Assembly (NCBI GenBank): GCA_016183835.1
Contig: JACPDV010000072.1
Coordinates: forward strand, 1-11,902
From: Armatimonadota bacterium
Lineage (GTDB): Bacteria > Armatimonadota > UBA10988
Length of the DNA stretch: 11,902 nt
Direction of reading: 5' to 3'
Of this stretch, positions 1 through 6,820 are shown in pieces. The notes beneath the pieces are model-generated. The model was not told where the DNA came from. It did not search any database and saw nothing but the letters and a program-made list of their open reading frames with translations. Position 1 is the first letter of the stretch. Each line of letters opens with the position of its first letter. The translations under genes were made by a program, and so were the position numbers.

Positions 1-49
1 GCAGGGCGGTCATGAAGGGCCGGTCGATGGCAAACCGCGTGAGCCACAT
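1..49 (-). CDS. RND efflux permease, N-terminal fragment (runs off window)
   Basis: Only the first 16 codons are present, reading MWLTRFAIDRPFMTAL. This matches the usual opening of AcrB/CusA-type RND inner-membrane transporters: a short amphipathic stretch with an R-P pair just before the first transmembrane helix. The ATG lies 6 nt after the stop codon of the adaptor gene on the same strand, the standard adaptor-permease operon order, so the two are probably co-transcribed. The family is inferred from this short peptide plus the neighbour; the substrate cannot be told. The rest of the gene lies left of the window. Confidence 0.75.
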   Translation of the reverse strand, partial: MWLTRFAIDRPFMTAL

Positions 50-55
50 GGCCGC

Positions 56-2074
56 TTACGAGCCCCCCACGGCCACCGCCGGCCGCGCCTCGATCGCCGC
101 GCCGTCGAACAGCCCGCCCGCGCCGTCGCTGACCACCTCCTGGCCCTCGGTCAGGCCCACCACCACCTGCGCGCTGCGCTCGCCGCGGAGGCCCAGCGTG
201 ACCGGCGTGCGGACCGCCTTCCCGCCCTTGCTGACGAACACGAACGGCGCGCCCGAAGCCGCGTCCTGGAGCGCCGTGACCGGCACCAGGAGCGCCTGCG
301 GGTCGCTCGAGACCGTCACCTCGGCGGTGCCGTAGAGCCCCGGCGCCAGGTTGTCGCCACTCACCACGATGAAGACCTTGAACGTGCGGCCGTCGGCCTC
401 GGCCACCTTGGCCACCTCGCGCACCGAGCCCCCGAGCGGCTGGGCGCCGTCGGTCACCCGCACCGCCGCCCGCTGACCCGGAAGCAGCCGCGCGCGCTGC
501 TCGGCGGTGGCCAGCGCCACCAGCTCCGCCGCGCGGGTGGTCTCGACGGTCACCAGCGGCATGCCGGGGAGCACGCTGTCGCCCACGTGGGCCGCGAGCT
601 GCGCCACTACGCCGTCCACCGGCGAGACGATGCGCGCGCGATCGAGGGCGGCAATCGCCTCGCGGTACTGCGCTTCGGACTCCGCCACCGCCGCCTCCGC
701 GGCGCGGATGTCGGCAGCGAGCGTGGCTTGCTCGCCGCGCCCCAGCTCCGCCTCGGTCACGCCGGCGGCGGCACTGGCGACGTTCGCCCGCGCCGCGGCC
801 GACTCGGCCTGCCGCACCGCGGTGCGCCCGCGCCCGGCCTCGGCGGCGGCCACCCCGGCTTCGGCCTGTTCGAGCGCCCCGCGGGCCGCCTTGACTCGCT
901 CGCCCGCCAGCGCCACCCGCTCGCCGCGCGCCTGTTTCGCCGCCTCGAGCCCGCCGGCGGCGCGGGCCTGCTGCGCCTGAGCGGCGGCCACCTCCGCTGC
1001 GGCGACCTGCTCGCGCTTCAGTCCCGCCTCGGCGGCGCGGAGCCCGGCACGCGCCTCGTCCACCTGCGCCTGAGCGGCGGCCAGCTCCTCGGCGGTGGCG
1101 CCGGCCCGCGCCTTGCGGAGCTGCGCGTGAGCCGCGCGAAGCTGCTGCTCGGCGATGGCGAGCTGCGTCCGCGCACCCTCCAGATCGGCGCCGGCGACGC
1201 CGCCGCGGTCGTGGAGGAACTGCAGGTCGTCGACCTCCTGCTTGGCCCGGTCGCGTCCGATGCGGGCCTGCTCCACCTGGGCCTCGGCCGCGTCGATGTC
1301 CTCGGGCCGGGCGCCCGCCTTGGCCCGGGCGAGCGCGGCCTCCGCGGCGGTCACGCCCGCGCGGGCGCGGTCCACGTCGGCGCGGGCGGCCTCGTTGCCC
1401 GCCTCCGCGCCGTGCGTGGCGCGGTCCACGTCGGCCGTGGCGGCGCGGAGCCCGGCCTCGGCGGCGGTCACGTCGGCGTCGGCTTGCTGCTTCTCGAGCG
1501 CCAGGGCGTGCTCGGCCTGAGCGAGGTTGGCGTGCGCCGCCTGCCGCCCGGCGCGGGCCGTGGCGAGGTCCGCGTCGGCCTGGGAGCGGGTCATGCCCAC
1601 CCCCAGCTCGGCCTGGCGCGCGGTGGCGGCGGCGGCCTCGCGCCCACCTCGCGCCCGCGCCACGCGGCTCTCCGCCAGCTCCGCTGCGAGCGTCTTCCCG
1701 ATCCGCGCCTTGTCGAGCTGCGCCCGCCTGGCCTGCACGCCGGCGGCGGCGCGGGCCACCCCGGACTCGATGTCGCGGGCGTCGAGCTGCACCAGGAGCT
1801 GCCCGGCGCTCACGTGCACCCCGTCCCGCACCGGCACAACGGTGACGCGGCTGGGAAGCTGGTTGGTGATCTCCACCCGGCTGGCGGCCTGGAGGGTGCC
1901 CGAGAGTGTGGTGGTCTCCGCGATGGGGCCGCGCACGACCTTGGTCACGCCGACCACGGTGGGGGGTGGGGCTGCCGGCAAATCGGACGCGTCGGACCGA
2001 GGCCACACGCGCCACGCGACGGCGGCGAGCAGCAGGACCACGGCCACGACGACGGCAGTGCGCTTCGCGGTCAC
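56..2074 (-). CDS. RND efflux periplasmic adaptor (HlyD/membrane-fusion protein) with very long coiled-coil hairpin
   Basis: This is the periplasmic adaptor that joins an RND pump to an outer-membrane channel. I chose the GTG start at 2074 (672 aa) because a GGGAGAGG ribosome site (2084-2091) lies 9 nt upstream and the protein then opens with a Lys-Arg anchor and one transmembrane helix (about residues 6-22). An in-frame GTG at 2137 would add 21 unlikely residues. Domains in order: first lipoyl half (about 60-100), Ala/Glu/Arg-rich coiled-coil hairpin (about 104-482), second lipoyl half starting SPVDGVV (about 483-510), beta-barrel (about 515-590) and a membrane-proximal domain to the C-terminus. 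The hairpin tip is near residues 286-300 (LHDRGGVAGADLEG) and is flanked by matching AGARPED and AGATAEE segments. RND adaptors are usually near 400 residues, so the hairpin is greatly enlarged. The permease gene follows 6 nt downstream. Family call firm, substrate unknown. Confidence 0.9.
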   Translation of the reverse strand: MTAKRTAVVVAVVLLLAAVAWRVWPRSDASDLPAAPPPTVVGVTKVVRGPIAETTTLSGTLQAASRVEITNQLPSRVTVVPVRDGVHVSAGQLLVQLDARDIESGVARAAAGVQARRAQLDKARIGKTLAAELAESRVARARGGREAAAATARQAELGVGMTRSQADADLATARAGRQAAHANLAQAEHALALEKQQADADVTAAEAGLRAATADVDRATHGAEAGNEAARADVDRARAGVTAAEAALARAKAGARPEDIDAAEAQVEQARIGRDRAKQEVDDLQFLHDRGGVAGADLEGARTQLAIAEQQLRAAHAQLRKARAGATAEELAAAQAQVDEARAGLRAAEAGLKREQVAAAEVAAAQAQQARAAGGLEAAKQARGERVALAGERVKAARGALEQAEAGVAAAEAGRGRTAVRQAESAAARANVASAAAGVTEAELGRGEQATLAADIRAAEAAVAESEAQYREAIAALDRARIVSPVDGVVAQLAAHVGDSVLPGMPLVTVETTRAAELVALATAEQRARLLPGQRAAVRVTDGAQPLGGSVREVAKVAEADGRTFKVFIVVSGDNLAPGLYGTAEVTVSSDPQALLVPVTALQDAASGAPFVFVSKGGKAVRTPVTLGLRGERSAQVVVGLTEGQEVVSDGAGGLFDGAAIEARPAVAVGGS

Positions 2075-2083
2075 GGTGAACGG

Positions 2084-2091
2084 CCTCTCCC
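2084..2091 (-). promoter_or_regulatory. Ribosome binding site of the adaptor gene
   Basis: GGGAGAGG on the minus strand, 9 nt before the GTG at 2074. It decides in favour of that start over the in-frame GTG at 2137, which has no comparable site placed for it and would put extra residues in front of the membrane anchor. Confidence 0.55.
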
Positions 2092-2105
2092 AGGCTGCGC
2101 CAATG

Positions 2106-2130
2106 GTACCACGCAGCCCGGCGGTGGTAC
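2106..2130. promoter_or_regulatory. Perfect inverted repeat in divergent promoter region (candidate operator)
   Basis: GTACCAC, 11 nt, then GTGGTAC: a perfect 7-bp inverted repeat in the 77-bp gap between the divergent adaptor and FAD oxidoreductase genes. The right arm overlaps TACACT (2128-2133), a possible -10 element for the rightward gene. The left arm overlaps TACCAT read on the minus strand, a possible leftward -10. No convincing -35 was seen for either direction. There is no T-run, so a terminator is unlikely. An operator for a dimeric regulator controlling both genes is an inference. Confidence 0.35.
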
Positions 2131-2140
2131 ACTCCACCTC

Positions 2141-2146
2141 AGGAGG
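2141..2146 (+). promoter_or_regulatory. Ribosome binding site of the FAD oxidoreductase gene
   Basis: AGGAGG, a full consensus Shine-Dalgarno sequence, 5 nt upstream of the ATG at 2152. It fixes the start of the FAD oxidoreductase. Confidence 0.75.
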
Positions 2147-2151
2147 CGTCC

Positions 2152-3498
2152 ATGCACGGTGTCAGCACGGTCCAGCGCCCGGCGGCGACGGTCAAAGTGA
2201 TCCGCGAAGCGGACGTGGTGGTGGTGGGCGGCGGCCCTGGCGGGCTCGGCGCGGCGGTGGCCGCGGCGCGGAAGGGCGCCCGCACGCTGCTCGTGGAGCG
2301 CTACGGCTGCCTCGGCGGGATGGCGACCGTGGGCGGCGTGAACCCGTTCATGCCCAACCATGTGCAGGGCAAGCGGCTCGACACCGGCGTGTTCAGCGAC
2401 TGGTGCGACGAGATCCGCGAGCTGGGCGGGCTGATGCCCGACGGCAGCACCTTCAACCCGGAGATCGCCAAGCTGGCCGCGGAGCGGCTGTGCCTCTCAG
2501 CCGGCGTGGAGCTGCTTTACCACGCGTGGTTCGACGAACCGCTGCTGAGCGGGCGGTGCATCGACGCGTGCCTCTTCACTAGCAAGTCCGGCCCGGTGGC
2601 GGTGCGCGGGCGGGTGTACGTGGACTGCACGGGCGACGCGGACGTGGCGGCGCGCGCCGGCTGCCGCTTCGAGTTCGGTCGGGAGAGCGACCACCTGGCG
2701 CAGCCGATGACCACCAACTTCGATGTCGGCCGGGTGGACACGGCGCGGATGCCCGACCGGAAGGCCATCAACGAGCTCTACCGGCAGGCGAAGGAGGCGG
2801 GCCGGCTGACGTGCCCGCGCGAGGACTGCCTCTGGTTCCGCACGACCGACCCGAGCCGGATCCACTTCAACACGACGCGGGTGGTGATGCACGACGCCAC
2901 GGACGTGGAGCGGCTGACGGCGGCGGAGATCGAGGCGCGGCGGCAGATCGTGGAGTACCTGGCGTGGCTGCGGGAGTGCGTGGCCGGCTTCGAGGAGTGC
3001 GAGTTGCTGACGATGGGGCAGCACATCGGGGTGCGCGAATCGCGGCGGGTGAAGGGGATCCGCTACCTGATGAGGAGCGAAGTGGAGGGGCTGTGCAAGT
3101 TCCCGGACGGGATCCTGCGCTGCCGCTACCCGATCGACATCCACAACCCGGCGGGCGCGGGGACGGAGTTGGTCTCGTTCCCGCCAGACGAGTGGTACGA
3201 GGTGCCGTACGGCTGCCTGGTGCCGGAGGATGTGGACAACCTGCTGGTGGGCGGTCGGCCGATCAGCGTGGATCACGCGGTGCACAGCAGCCTGCGGGTG
3301 ATGCCGCCGGCCTGCACGCTGGGGCAGGCGGCGGGCGTGGCGGCGGCGATGGCGGCGGAGCAGGGCATCGCGCCGCGGAGGCTGGACGGGGTGGCGGTGA
3401 AGGAAGCGCTGCTCGGGCAGGGGGTGTGGCTGGTGTGGGAGGCCGGAGCGGGCGGGGAGATGCGGGAGCGGGCGGGGACGGGTAGGTTGACGGCGTGA
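2152..3498 (+). CDS. FAD-dependent oxidoreductase (FAD_oxidored family)
   Basis: A 448-residue flavoprotein with a perfect AGGAGG site 5 nt before the ATG. The N-terminal Rossmann fold shows DVVVVGGGPGGLGAAVAA (GxGxxG at residues 26-31) followed by the acidic end of strand 2 (LLVER) and the family's CLGGMAT segment near 53-59. A second FAD-contact motif, DCTGDADVAARAG, is at about 158-170, RESRRVKG is at 295-302, and the C-terminal FAD-binding part contains NLLVGGRPIS with LRVMPPACTLGQAAG. This layout matches the cytoplasmic FAD_oxidored proteins common in polysaccharide-degrading bacteria, many without a known substrate. There is no signal peptide. The gene is divergent from the efflux genes and ends 19 nt before the ATPase gene, but base composition changes there, so the ATPase is probably not its original partner. 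The substrate cannot be deduced. Confidence 0.88.
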   Translation: MHGVSTVQRPAATVKVIREADVVVVGGGPGGLGAAVAAARKGARTLLVERYGCLGGMATVGGVNPFMPNHVQGKRLDTGVFSDWCDEIRELGGLMPDGSTFNPEIAKLAAERLCLSAGVELLYHAWFDEPLLSGRCIDACLFTSKSGPVAVRGRVYVDCTGDADVAARAGCRFEFGRESDHLAQPMTTNFDVGRVDTARMPDRKAINELYRQAKEAGRLTCPREDCLWFRTTDPSRIHFNTTRVVMHDATDVERLTAAEIEARRQIVEYLAWLRECVAGFEECELLTMGQHIGVRESRRVKGIRYLMRSEVEGLCKFPDGILRCRYPIDIHNPAGAGTELVSFPPDEWYEVPYGCLVPEDVDNLLVGGRPISVDHAVHSSLRVMPPACTLGQAAGVAAAMAAEQGIAPRRLDGVAVKEALLGQGVWLVWEAGAGGEMRERAGTGRLTA

Positions 3499-3517
3499 GG
3501 CCGAGTGGGGGACGGCG

Positions 3518-4672
3518 GTGATCACCAAAGTCCATATCGAGAACTTCCGGAGCCTGCGGGATGTCACCGTGGAGCTGGGGCCGTTGACGGTGCTGGTGGG
3601 GAAGAACGGGAGTGGGAAGAGCAACTTCCTGGATGCACTGACTCTGTTGCACGATGCGGTCAGGCACGGGCTTGATTCGGCCTGGCAGCAGCGTGGCTTT
3701 GGCCCGCACCTGTTCCACCGGGCCGGTCAACACATGGAAGCCCCTTTGAGGCTGGTGATAGAAGGTCGAGCAGGCTCAATGGCGTGGCAGTACGAGCTTG
3801 CATTGGACCGTGATCTTCGCCTCGGCGCCCATCCGGACTACCGCGTTGCACGCGAGGTGCTGCGCGACCAGTCGAGCAACGCCGGCGTCGTCGTATTCGA
3901 GGTGGTCGACGGTGAGCTAAGGTGTTCGCCAGGCGGCGTCAACCCGTCGACGAGCGATCGCAGCGTGCTCCTTCCCCTGCTTGCAGGATTCGAGGTGTGC
4001 CGACATGCGCTGGACGACCTCACTGCCATCGGCCTCTACGAGCTAGGAGCCGTGCGGGCGGCATGGCTGAGCCACGGCGCGTTGGCCGGGGCACTGATGC
4101 CGGAGGCGCAGAATCTGACGGATGTGCTTGCCGGCATCCTGGGTGAAGCCGCTGCCGCTGCGCAGTTTGAAACAGCGCTGGGGCGATTGCTGGGGTACGA
4201 GCTTCATGTCCGTGCACGGCGCAACGGCGACCTCGCCATCCTCGAGACCAGGCGCGGGGCGACGCAGAACGACCTCCTGTGGCTGCCGGCGAGTTGTGAG
4301 TCAACGGGGGCGCACTCCGCACTGGCCCTGCTCGCGGCGCTCTACCAGCCGTCGGCGCCGACCATGCTGGCTATCGAGGAGCCGGAGACTCACCTGCACC
4401 CCGAAGCGCTTCCTGTGCTGGCCGCGCTGCTGGAGGAAGCCGCGGAGAGCCGGCAGGTGGTGGTCACCACCCAGAGCCCGGATCTCCTTCATCTGCTACA
4501 GGACCCGCGCTGCATCCGGGTGGTCGAGTGGGCCGGTGAGGCGACTAGAATCGGGCCACTCGACGAGGTCCAACTCGGCATCATCAACGACGAGGTGTTC
4601 GGCACCGGCGACCTGCTCAGGATCGAGGGGCTGCGCCGCAGATCGGATGACGACGAGGATGAAGCTGCGTGA
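3518..4672 (+). CDS. AAA family ATPase (AAA_21, SMC/RecF/OLD-like)
   Basis: A 384-residue ATPase starting at GTG 3518, with GGGGGA 5 nt upstream; the opening MITKVHIENFRSLRDV is the classic start of this family. Walker A is GKNGSGKS (residues 28-35), a signature-like ESTGAHSALALLAAL follows at about 261-275, Walker B is MLAIEEPE (283-290) with THLHPEAL after it, and the H-loop region reads VVTTQSPDLL, with Gln in place of the usual His. These are the ABC-type motifs of AAA_21 proteins, which dimerise around ATP. There is no fused nuclease domain; the overlapping downstream gene encodes a TOPRIM-like protein, so the two together resemble an OLD nuclease split in two. Base composition is lower in GC than the neighbours (line 3721-3780 has 34 G/C of 60; line 3361-3420 has 45 of 60), suggesting transfer. 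A role in phage defence is inferred, not shown. Confidence 0.88.
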   Translation: MITKVHIENFRSLRDVTVELGPLTVLVGKNGSGKSNFLDALTLLHDAVRHGLDSAWQQRGFGPHLFHRAGQHMEAPLRLVIEGRAGSMAWQYELALDRDLRLGAHPDYRVAREVLRDQSSNAGVVVFEVVDGELRCSPGGVNPSTSDRSVLLPLLAGFEVCRHALDDLTAIGLYELGAVRAAWLSHGALAGALMPEAQNLTDVLAGILGEAAAAAQFETALGRLLGYELHVRARRNGDLAILETRRGATQNDLLWLPASCESTGAHSALALLAALYQPSAPTMLAIEEPETHLHPEALPVLAALLEEAAESRQVVVTTQSPDLLHLLQDPRCIRVVEWAGEATRIGPLDEVQLGIINDEVFGTGDLLRIEGLRRRSDDDEDEAA

Positions 4673-5453
4673 CGTCATCATCCCCGTCGTCGAGGGCCCA
4701 GGCGACGCGGATGCAGTACCGTGGTTGGTGGCGAAGTTGATCGAAGACCTCCATCCAGGAAGCGGGGTCGCGGTGCACCGCCCGGTGGTGGCGCGCACCC
4801 GTAGTGCGCTCACGGTTGAGGCGCGATTCCGCGAGCTCATCGAGGTGGCCCGGCGTGACCGTCCCGTCGGCGTCCTCGTCGTGCTGGACGCGGACAAGGA
4901 CTGCCCTCCTGACCTCGCGCGGCGGCTGTGTTCGTGGGTCGACCCGATGGATGTCCGTGGATCCGTCGCTGTCGTCGCACCCAACCGGAAGTACGAGATG
5001 TGGCTGCGCGCCGGACACCAGCCGGTCGACGGAAGTGACCCTTCGGACCTCGACCAGCTTGGCGGCGGGAAGCAGTGGGTGAGTACCCACCTGCTTGCCG
5101 GTGTCCGCTACCGTGAGCCGGTCCACCAACTGGATCTCAGCAGGCGCATCGACCTGACCCTCGCCCGCCGATCCCGCTCGTTCCGATGCCTAGAGCCTGT
5201 TATGCACTTCGTGCGCCGCGGCGAGTGGAACGGTGCGGTTTTCTGTCCATGTATCGATGGACGTAACTACTCAGCCCATCGAATCTTCCGCCTCGACCGG
5301 TTGTCCAATGGTACATGGTCACGCGTTCGCAGGCCCAGGCCATCTACGAACAAGGCCCGGATGCCGTCTACGCTGTGCTGGTGGCCATGGACGCCAGGAT
5401 CCAAGCCCTGGAGGCCCAGGTGGCCGCGTTGCAGGCCCAAGTGGCGGACCTGA
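4659..5453 (+). CDS. DUF4276/TOPRIM-like protein; native end lost into IS66
   Basis: The ATG at 4659 overlaps the end of the ATPase gene by 14 nt, indicating translational coupling; an in-frame ATG at 4647 is also possible. Residues 1-182 look like DUF4276: a TOPRIM glutamate in VVEGPGDADA (E12), the acidic DxD in VVLDADKDC (D77, D79), the KYEMWL segment (E113) and a C-terminal IDLTLARRSRSFR. These are Mg-binding positions in TOPRIM nucleases, so the product is a candidate nucleolytic partner of the ATPase. The frame has no stop before the left end of the IS66 element at 5263 (residue 202). It continues about 63 residues into the element to the TGA at 5451-5453, which gives a 264-residue chimera with a Pro/Trp/Arg-rich tail unlike the family. 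The motif region is intact, so activity could survive, but the gene may be dying. Confidence 0.72.
   Translation: MKLRDVIIPVVEGPGDADAVPWLVAKLIEDLHPGSGVAVHRPVVARTRSALTVEARFRELIEVARRDRPVGVLVVLDADKDCPPDLARRLCSWVDPMDVRGSVAVVAPNRKYEMWLRAGHQPVDGSDPSDLDQLGGGKQWVSTHLLAGVRYREPVHQLDLSRRIDLTLARRSRSFRCLEPVMHFVRRGEWNGAVFCPCIDGRNYSAHRIFRLDRLSNGTWSRVRRPRPSTNKARMPSTLCWWPWTPGSKPWRPRWPRCRPKWRT
5245..5262. repeat. Palindrome abutting the left end of the IS66 element
   Basis: GTCCAT, 6 nt, ATGGAC: a perfect 6-bp stem that ends exactly one base before the element's left terminal repeat. There is no T-run after it, so it is not a clear terminator. It may be the insertion target, the remnant of the TOPRIM gene's 3' region, or chance. 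Confidence 0.4.
5263..5274 (+). repeat. IS66 left terminal inverted repeat
   Basis: GTAACTACTCAG, a perfect inverted match to 6772-6783; the match extends one base outward (C at 5262, G at 6784). Confidence 0.85.
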
Positions 5454-6775
5454 CCGCCCGGCTTGGCAAGGACAGCCACAACTCCAGCAAGCCACCTTCC
5501 AGCGATGGCCTGCGCCGCCCGCCCCGCAGCCAGCGCGAGCCCGGCCAGCGGCCCACGGGCGGCCAGAAGGGGCACCCCGGCCACACCCTCTGCCAGGTCG
5601 AGCAGCCCGACTCCGTCGTCGTGCATCGCCCGGCCGTCTGCGGCCGCTGCGGTCACGGCCTGGAGGGCCTCCCCGTGACCGAACGGGCCGAGCGCCGGCA
5701 GGTCTTCGAGCTGCCCCAGCCCCGCCTGGAGGTCACCGAACACCGGGTGGGAGCGGTGGTCTGTCCCGTCTGCGGACGGTCCAACCAGGCCGAGTTTCCC
5801 GCGGCGGTGCGCCAACCGGCCCAGTGGGGCCCGCGCCTCCTCGGCCTGGGCGTGTACCTGGTGCAGTACCAGCTGCTGCCGCTGGCCCGCTGCCGGCAAG
5901 TGCTGCTCGACCTGTGCGGCCAAGCGCCCAGTGAGGCCACCTTGCTGCACGCGGTCGCCGACTGCCATACGGCCCTAGCGCCGGTCGAGGCCGCCCTCCA
6001 GCAGGCCGTCGGCCGCGCCGCGGTGGCGCATTTCGACGAGACCGGCGTGCGCGTGGCGGGGCGCTTGGAGTGGCTCCACGTGGCCAGCACCGCCTCCCTG
6101 ACCCATCTGGCCCACCACCGGCGCCGCGGCCGGGTAGCCCTCACGGACATCGGGCTGCTGCCCGCGTTCGGCGGCGTCGCCGTGCATGATGCCTATCCGT
6201 CCTACCGGGATTTCGGGAGCGGGGAGCACGCGCTGTGCAACGCCCACTTGTTGCGCGAGTTGCAGGGCTGCTGGGAGCGCGAGCACCAGACCTGGGCGCA
6301 GCGTCTGCGGGCGTTGCTGCGCGGGGTCTTGCACGCCAAGCAGCTGGCGCAGGCCGCGGGAGAGACCGCCTTGCCACCCGAGTTTCTCGCGCGCCTCCGC
6401 GCCAACGGGCGCCGGCTCGTGGCGCGGGGGCTGGCGCAGAACCCGCGCCCGCAACCGACCGGCAAAGGGGGCGCGCCCAAGCTCGGCCCGGCGCGCAGCC
6501 TGTTGGAGCGGCTGCAACGCTACGAAGCCGAGCACTTGCGGTTCGCGTTTGACTTCCGCGTGCCATTCGACAACAATCAGGCGGAGCGGGACTTCCGCAT
6601 GGCCAAGGTGCAGCAGAAGGTCTCCGGCTGTTTGCGCACGAGCGCGGGAGCCGACCAGTTCTGCCGGCTGCGAGGCTACCTCTCGACGCTCAGGAAGCAG
6701 GGCGTGGACCTCCTCGATGCGCTCCGCCGCGTCGTGGCCGGGTCACCGGTTTGGCCCTGCTTGGGGCCGACCTGA
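5315..6775 (+). CDS. tnpC: IS66 family transposase (TnpC-type)
   Basis: A 486-residue transposase, full length for the family. Domains in order: an N-terminal leucine-zipper-like coiled coil (about residues 25-50), the hallmark SHNSSKPPSSDG (54-65), a basic linker with GGQKGHPGH, a zinc finger built from C109/C112 and C150/C153, then the DDE catalytic domain. The probable catalytic residues are D241 in HFDETG, D292 in VHDAYPSY and E424 in NNQAERDFR, so the enzyme appears intact. No good ribosome site is visible before the ATG, which begins 41 nt inside the left terminal repeat; low-level translation is likely. The stop codon lies inside the right terminal repeat. The C-terminus ends soon after the conserved GYLSTLRKQG segment. 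Confidence 0.93.
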   Translation: MVTRSQAQAIYEQGPDAVYAVLVAMDARIQALEAQVAALQAQVADLTARLGKDSHNSSKPPSSDGLRRPPRSQREPGQRPTGGQKGHPGHTLCQVEQPDSVVVHRPAVCGRCGHGLEGLPVTERAERRQVFELPQPRLEVTEHRVGAVVCPVCGRSNQAEFPAAVRQPAQWGPRLLGLGVYLVQYQLLPLARCRQVLLDLCGQAPSEATLLHAVADCHTALAPVEAALQQAVGRAAVAHFDETGVRVAGRLEWLHVASTASLTHLAHHRRRGRVALTDIGLLPAFGGVAVHDAYPSYRDFGSGEHALCNAHLLRELQGCWEREHQTWAQRLRALLRGVLHAKQLAQAAGETALPPEFLARLRANGRRLVARGLAQNPRPQPTGKGGAPKLGPARSLLERLQRYEAEHLRFAFDFRVPFDNNQAERDFRMAKVQQKVSGCLRTSAGADQFCRLRGYLSTLRKQGVDLLDALRRVVAGSPVWPCLGPT

Positions 6776-6783
6776 GTAGTTAC
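6772..6783 (-). repeat. IS66 right terminal inverted repeat
   Basis: CTGAGTAGTTAC, the exact complement of the left end. The transposase stop codon TGA (6773-6775) lies inside it. Confidence 0.85.
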
Positions 6784-6805
6784 GCCGCGGTTTCCAACCG
6801 CCGGG
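6784..6805. repeat. REP-like hairpin repeat, copy 1
   Basis: A 22-bp unit that begins directly at the outer end of the IS66 element. It contains GCGGTT-TCC-AACCGC (6787-6801), a perfect 6-bp stem with a 3-nt loop. An identical unit recurs 37 bp downstream. No T-run follows, so it is not a typical terminator. It resembles extragenic palindromic repeats. Confidence 0.7.
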
Positions 6806-6820
6806 TGTGGTGGGATGGTT

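Larger units (their letters stand above)
5263..6783 (+). mobile_element. IS66-family insertion sequence (single-transposase, ISBst12-like)
   Basis: A 1521-bp element bounded by GTAACTACTCAG at 5263-5274 and its exact complement CTGAGTAGTTAC at 6772-6783. Both inner ends also carry ACCGGT at offset 34-39. GTAA is the usual terminus of IS66 elements. The element encodes only the large TnpC-type transposase; there is no room for tnpA or tnpB, as in the ISBst12 subgroup. IS66 elements normally make an 8-bp target duplication, but CGATGGAC on the left and GCCGCGGT on the right do not match, so the copy has probably been through recombination or flank deletion. Its left end has replaced the stop codon of the TOPRIM gene. 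Confidence 0.85.

Noticed and set aside
587..2200. Open reading frame of 537 codons on the plus strand opposite the adaptor gene
   Set aside because: It is antisense to a clear HlyD-family coding sequence, low in complexity (Gly/Arg/Leu-rich), with no recognisable domain; it is explained by GC-rich codon bias.
2497..3624. Open reading frame of 375 codons on the minus strand under the FAD oxidoreductase
   Set aside because: Antisense shadow of a gene with clear FAD motifs and a consensus ribosome site; the product is Arg/His/Pro-rich.
4122..4658. Upstream extension of the TOPRIM reading frame inside the ATPase gene
   Set aside because: These codons overlap the ATPase in another frame and translate to Arg/Ser-rich non-family sequence; the TOPRIM match starts only at 4659.
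5190..5262. GAGCCTGTTATGCAC-like sequence left of the IS66 element, resembling the terminus of some other IS families
   Set aside because: There is no matching partner end and no transposase remnant between it and 5262, so a second IS cannot be supported.
5235..6794. GCGGTTTT (5235-5242) and GCGGTTTC (6787-6794) as a target-site duplication of the IS
   Set aside because: They are imperfect and lie 20 and 3 nt outside the inverted repeats, so they are not placed symmetrically at the ends.
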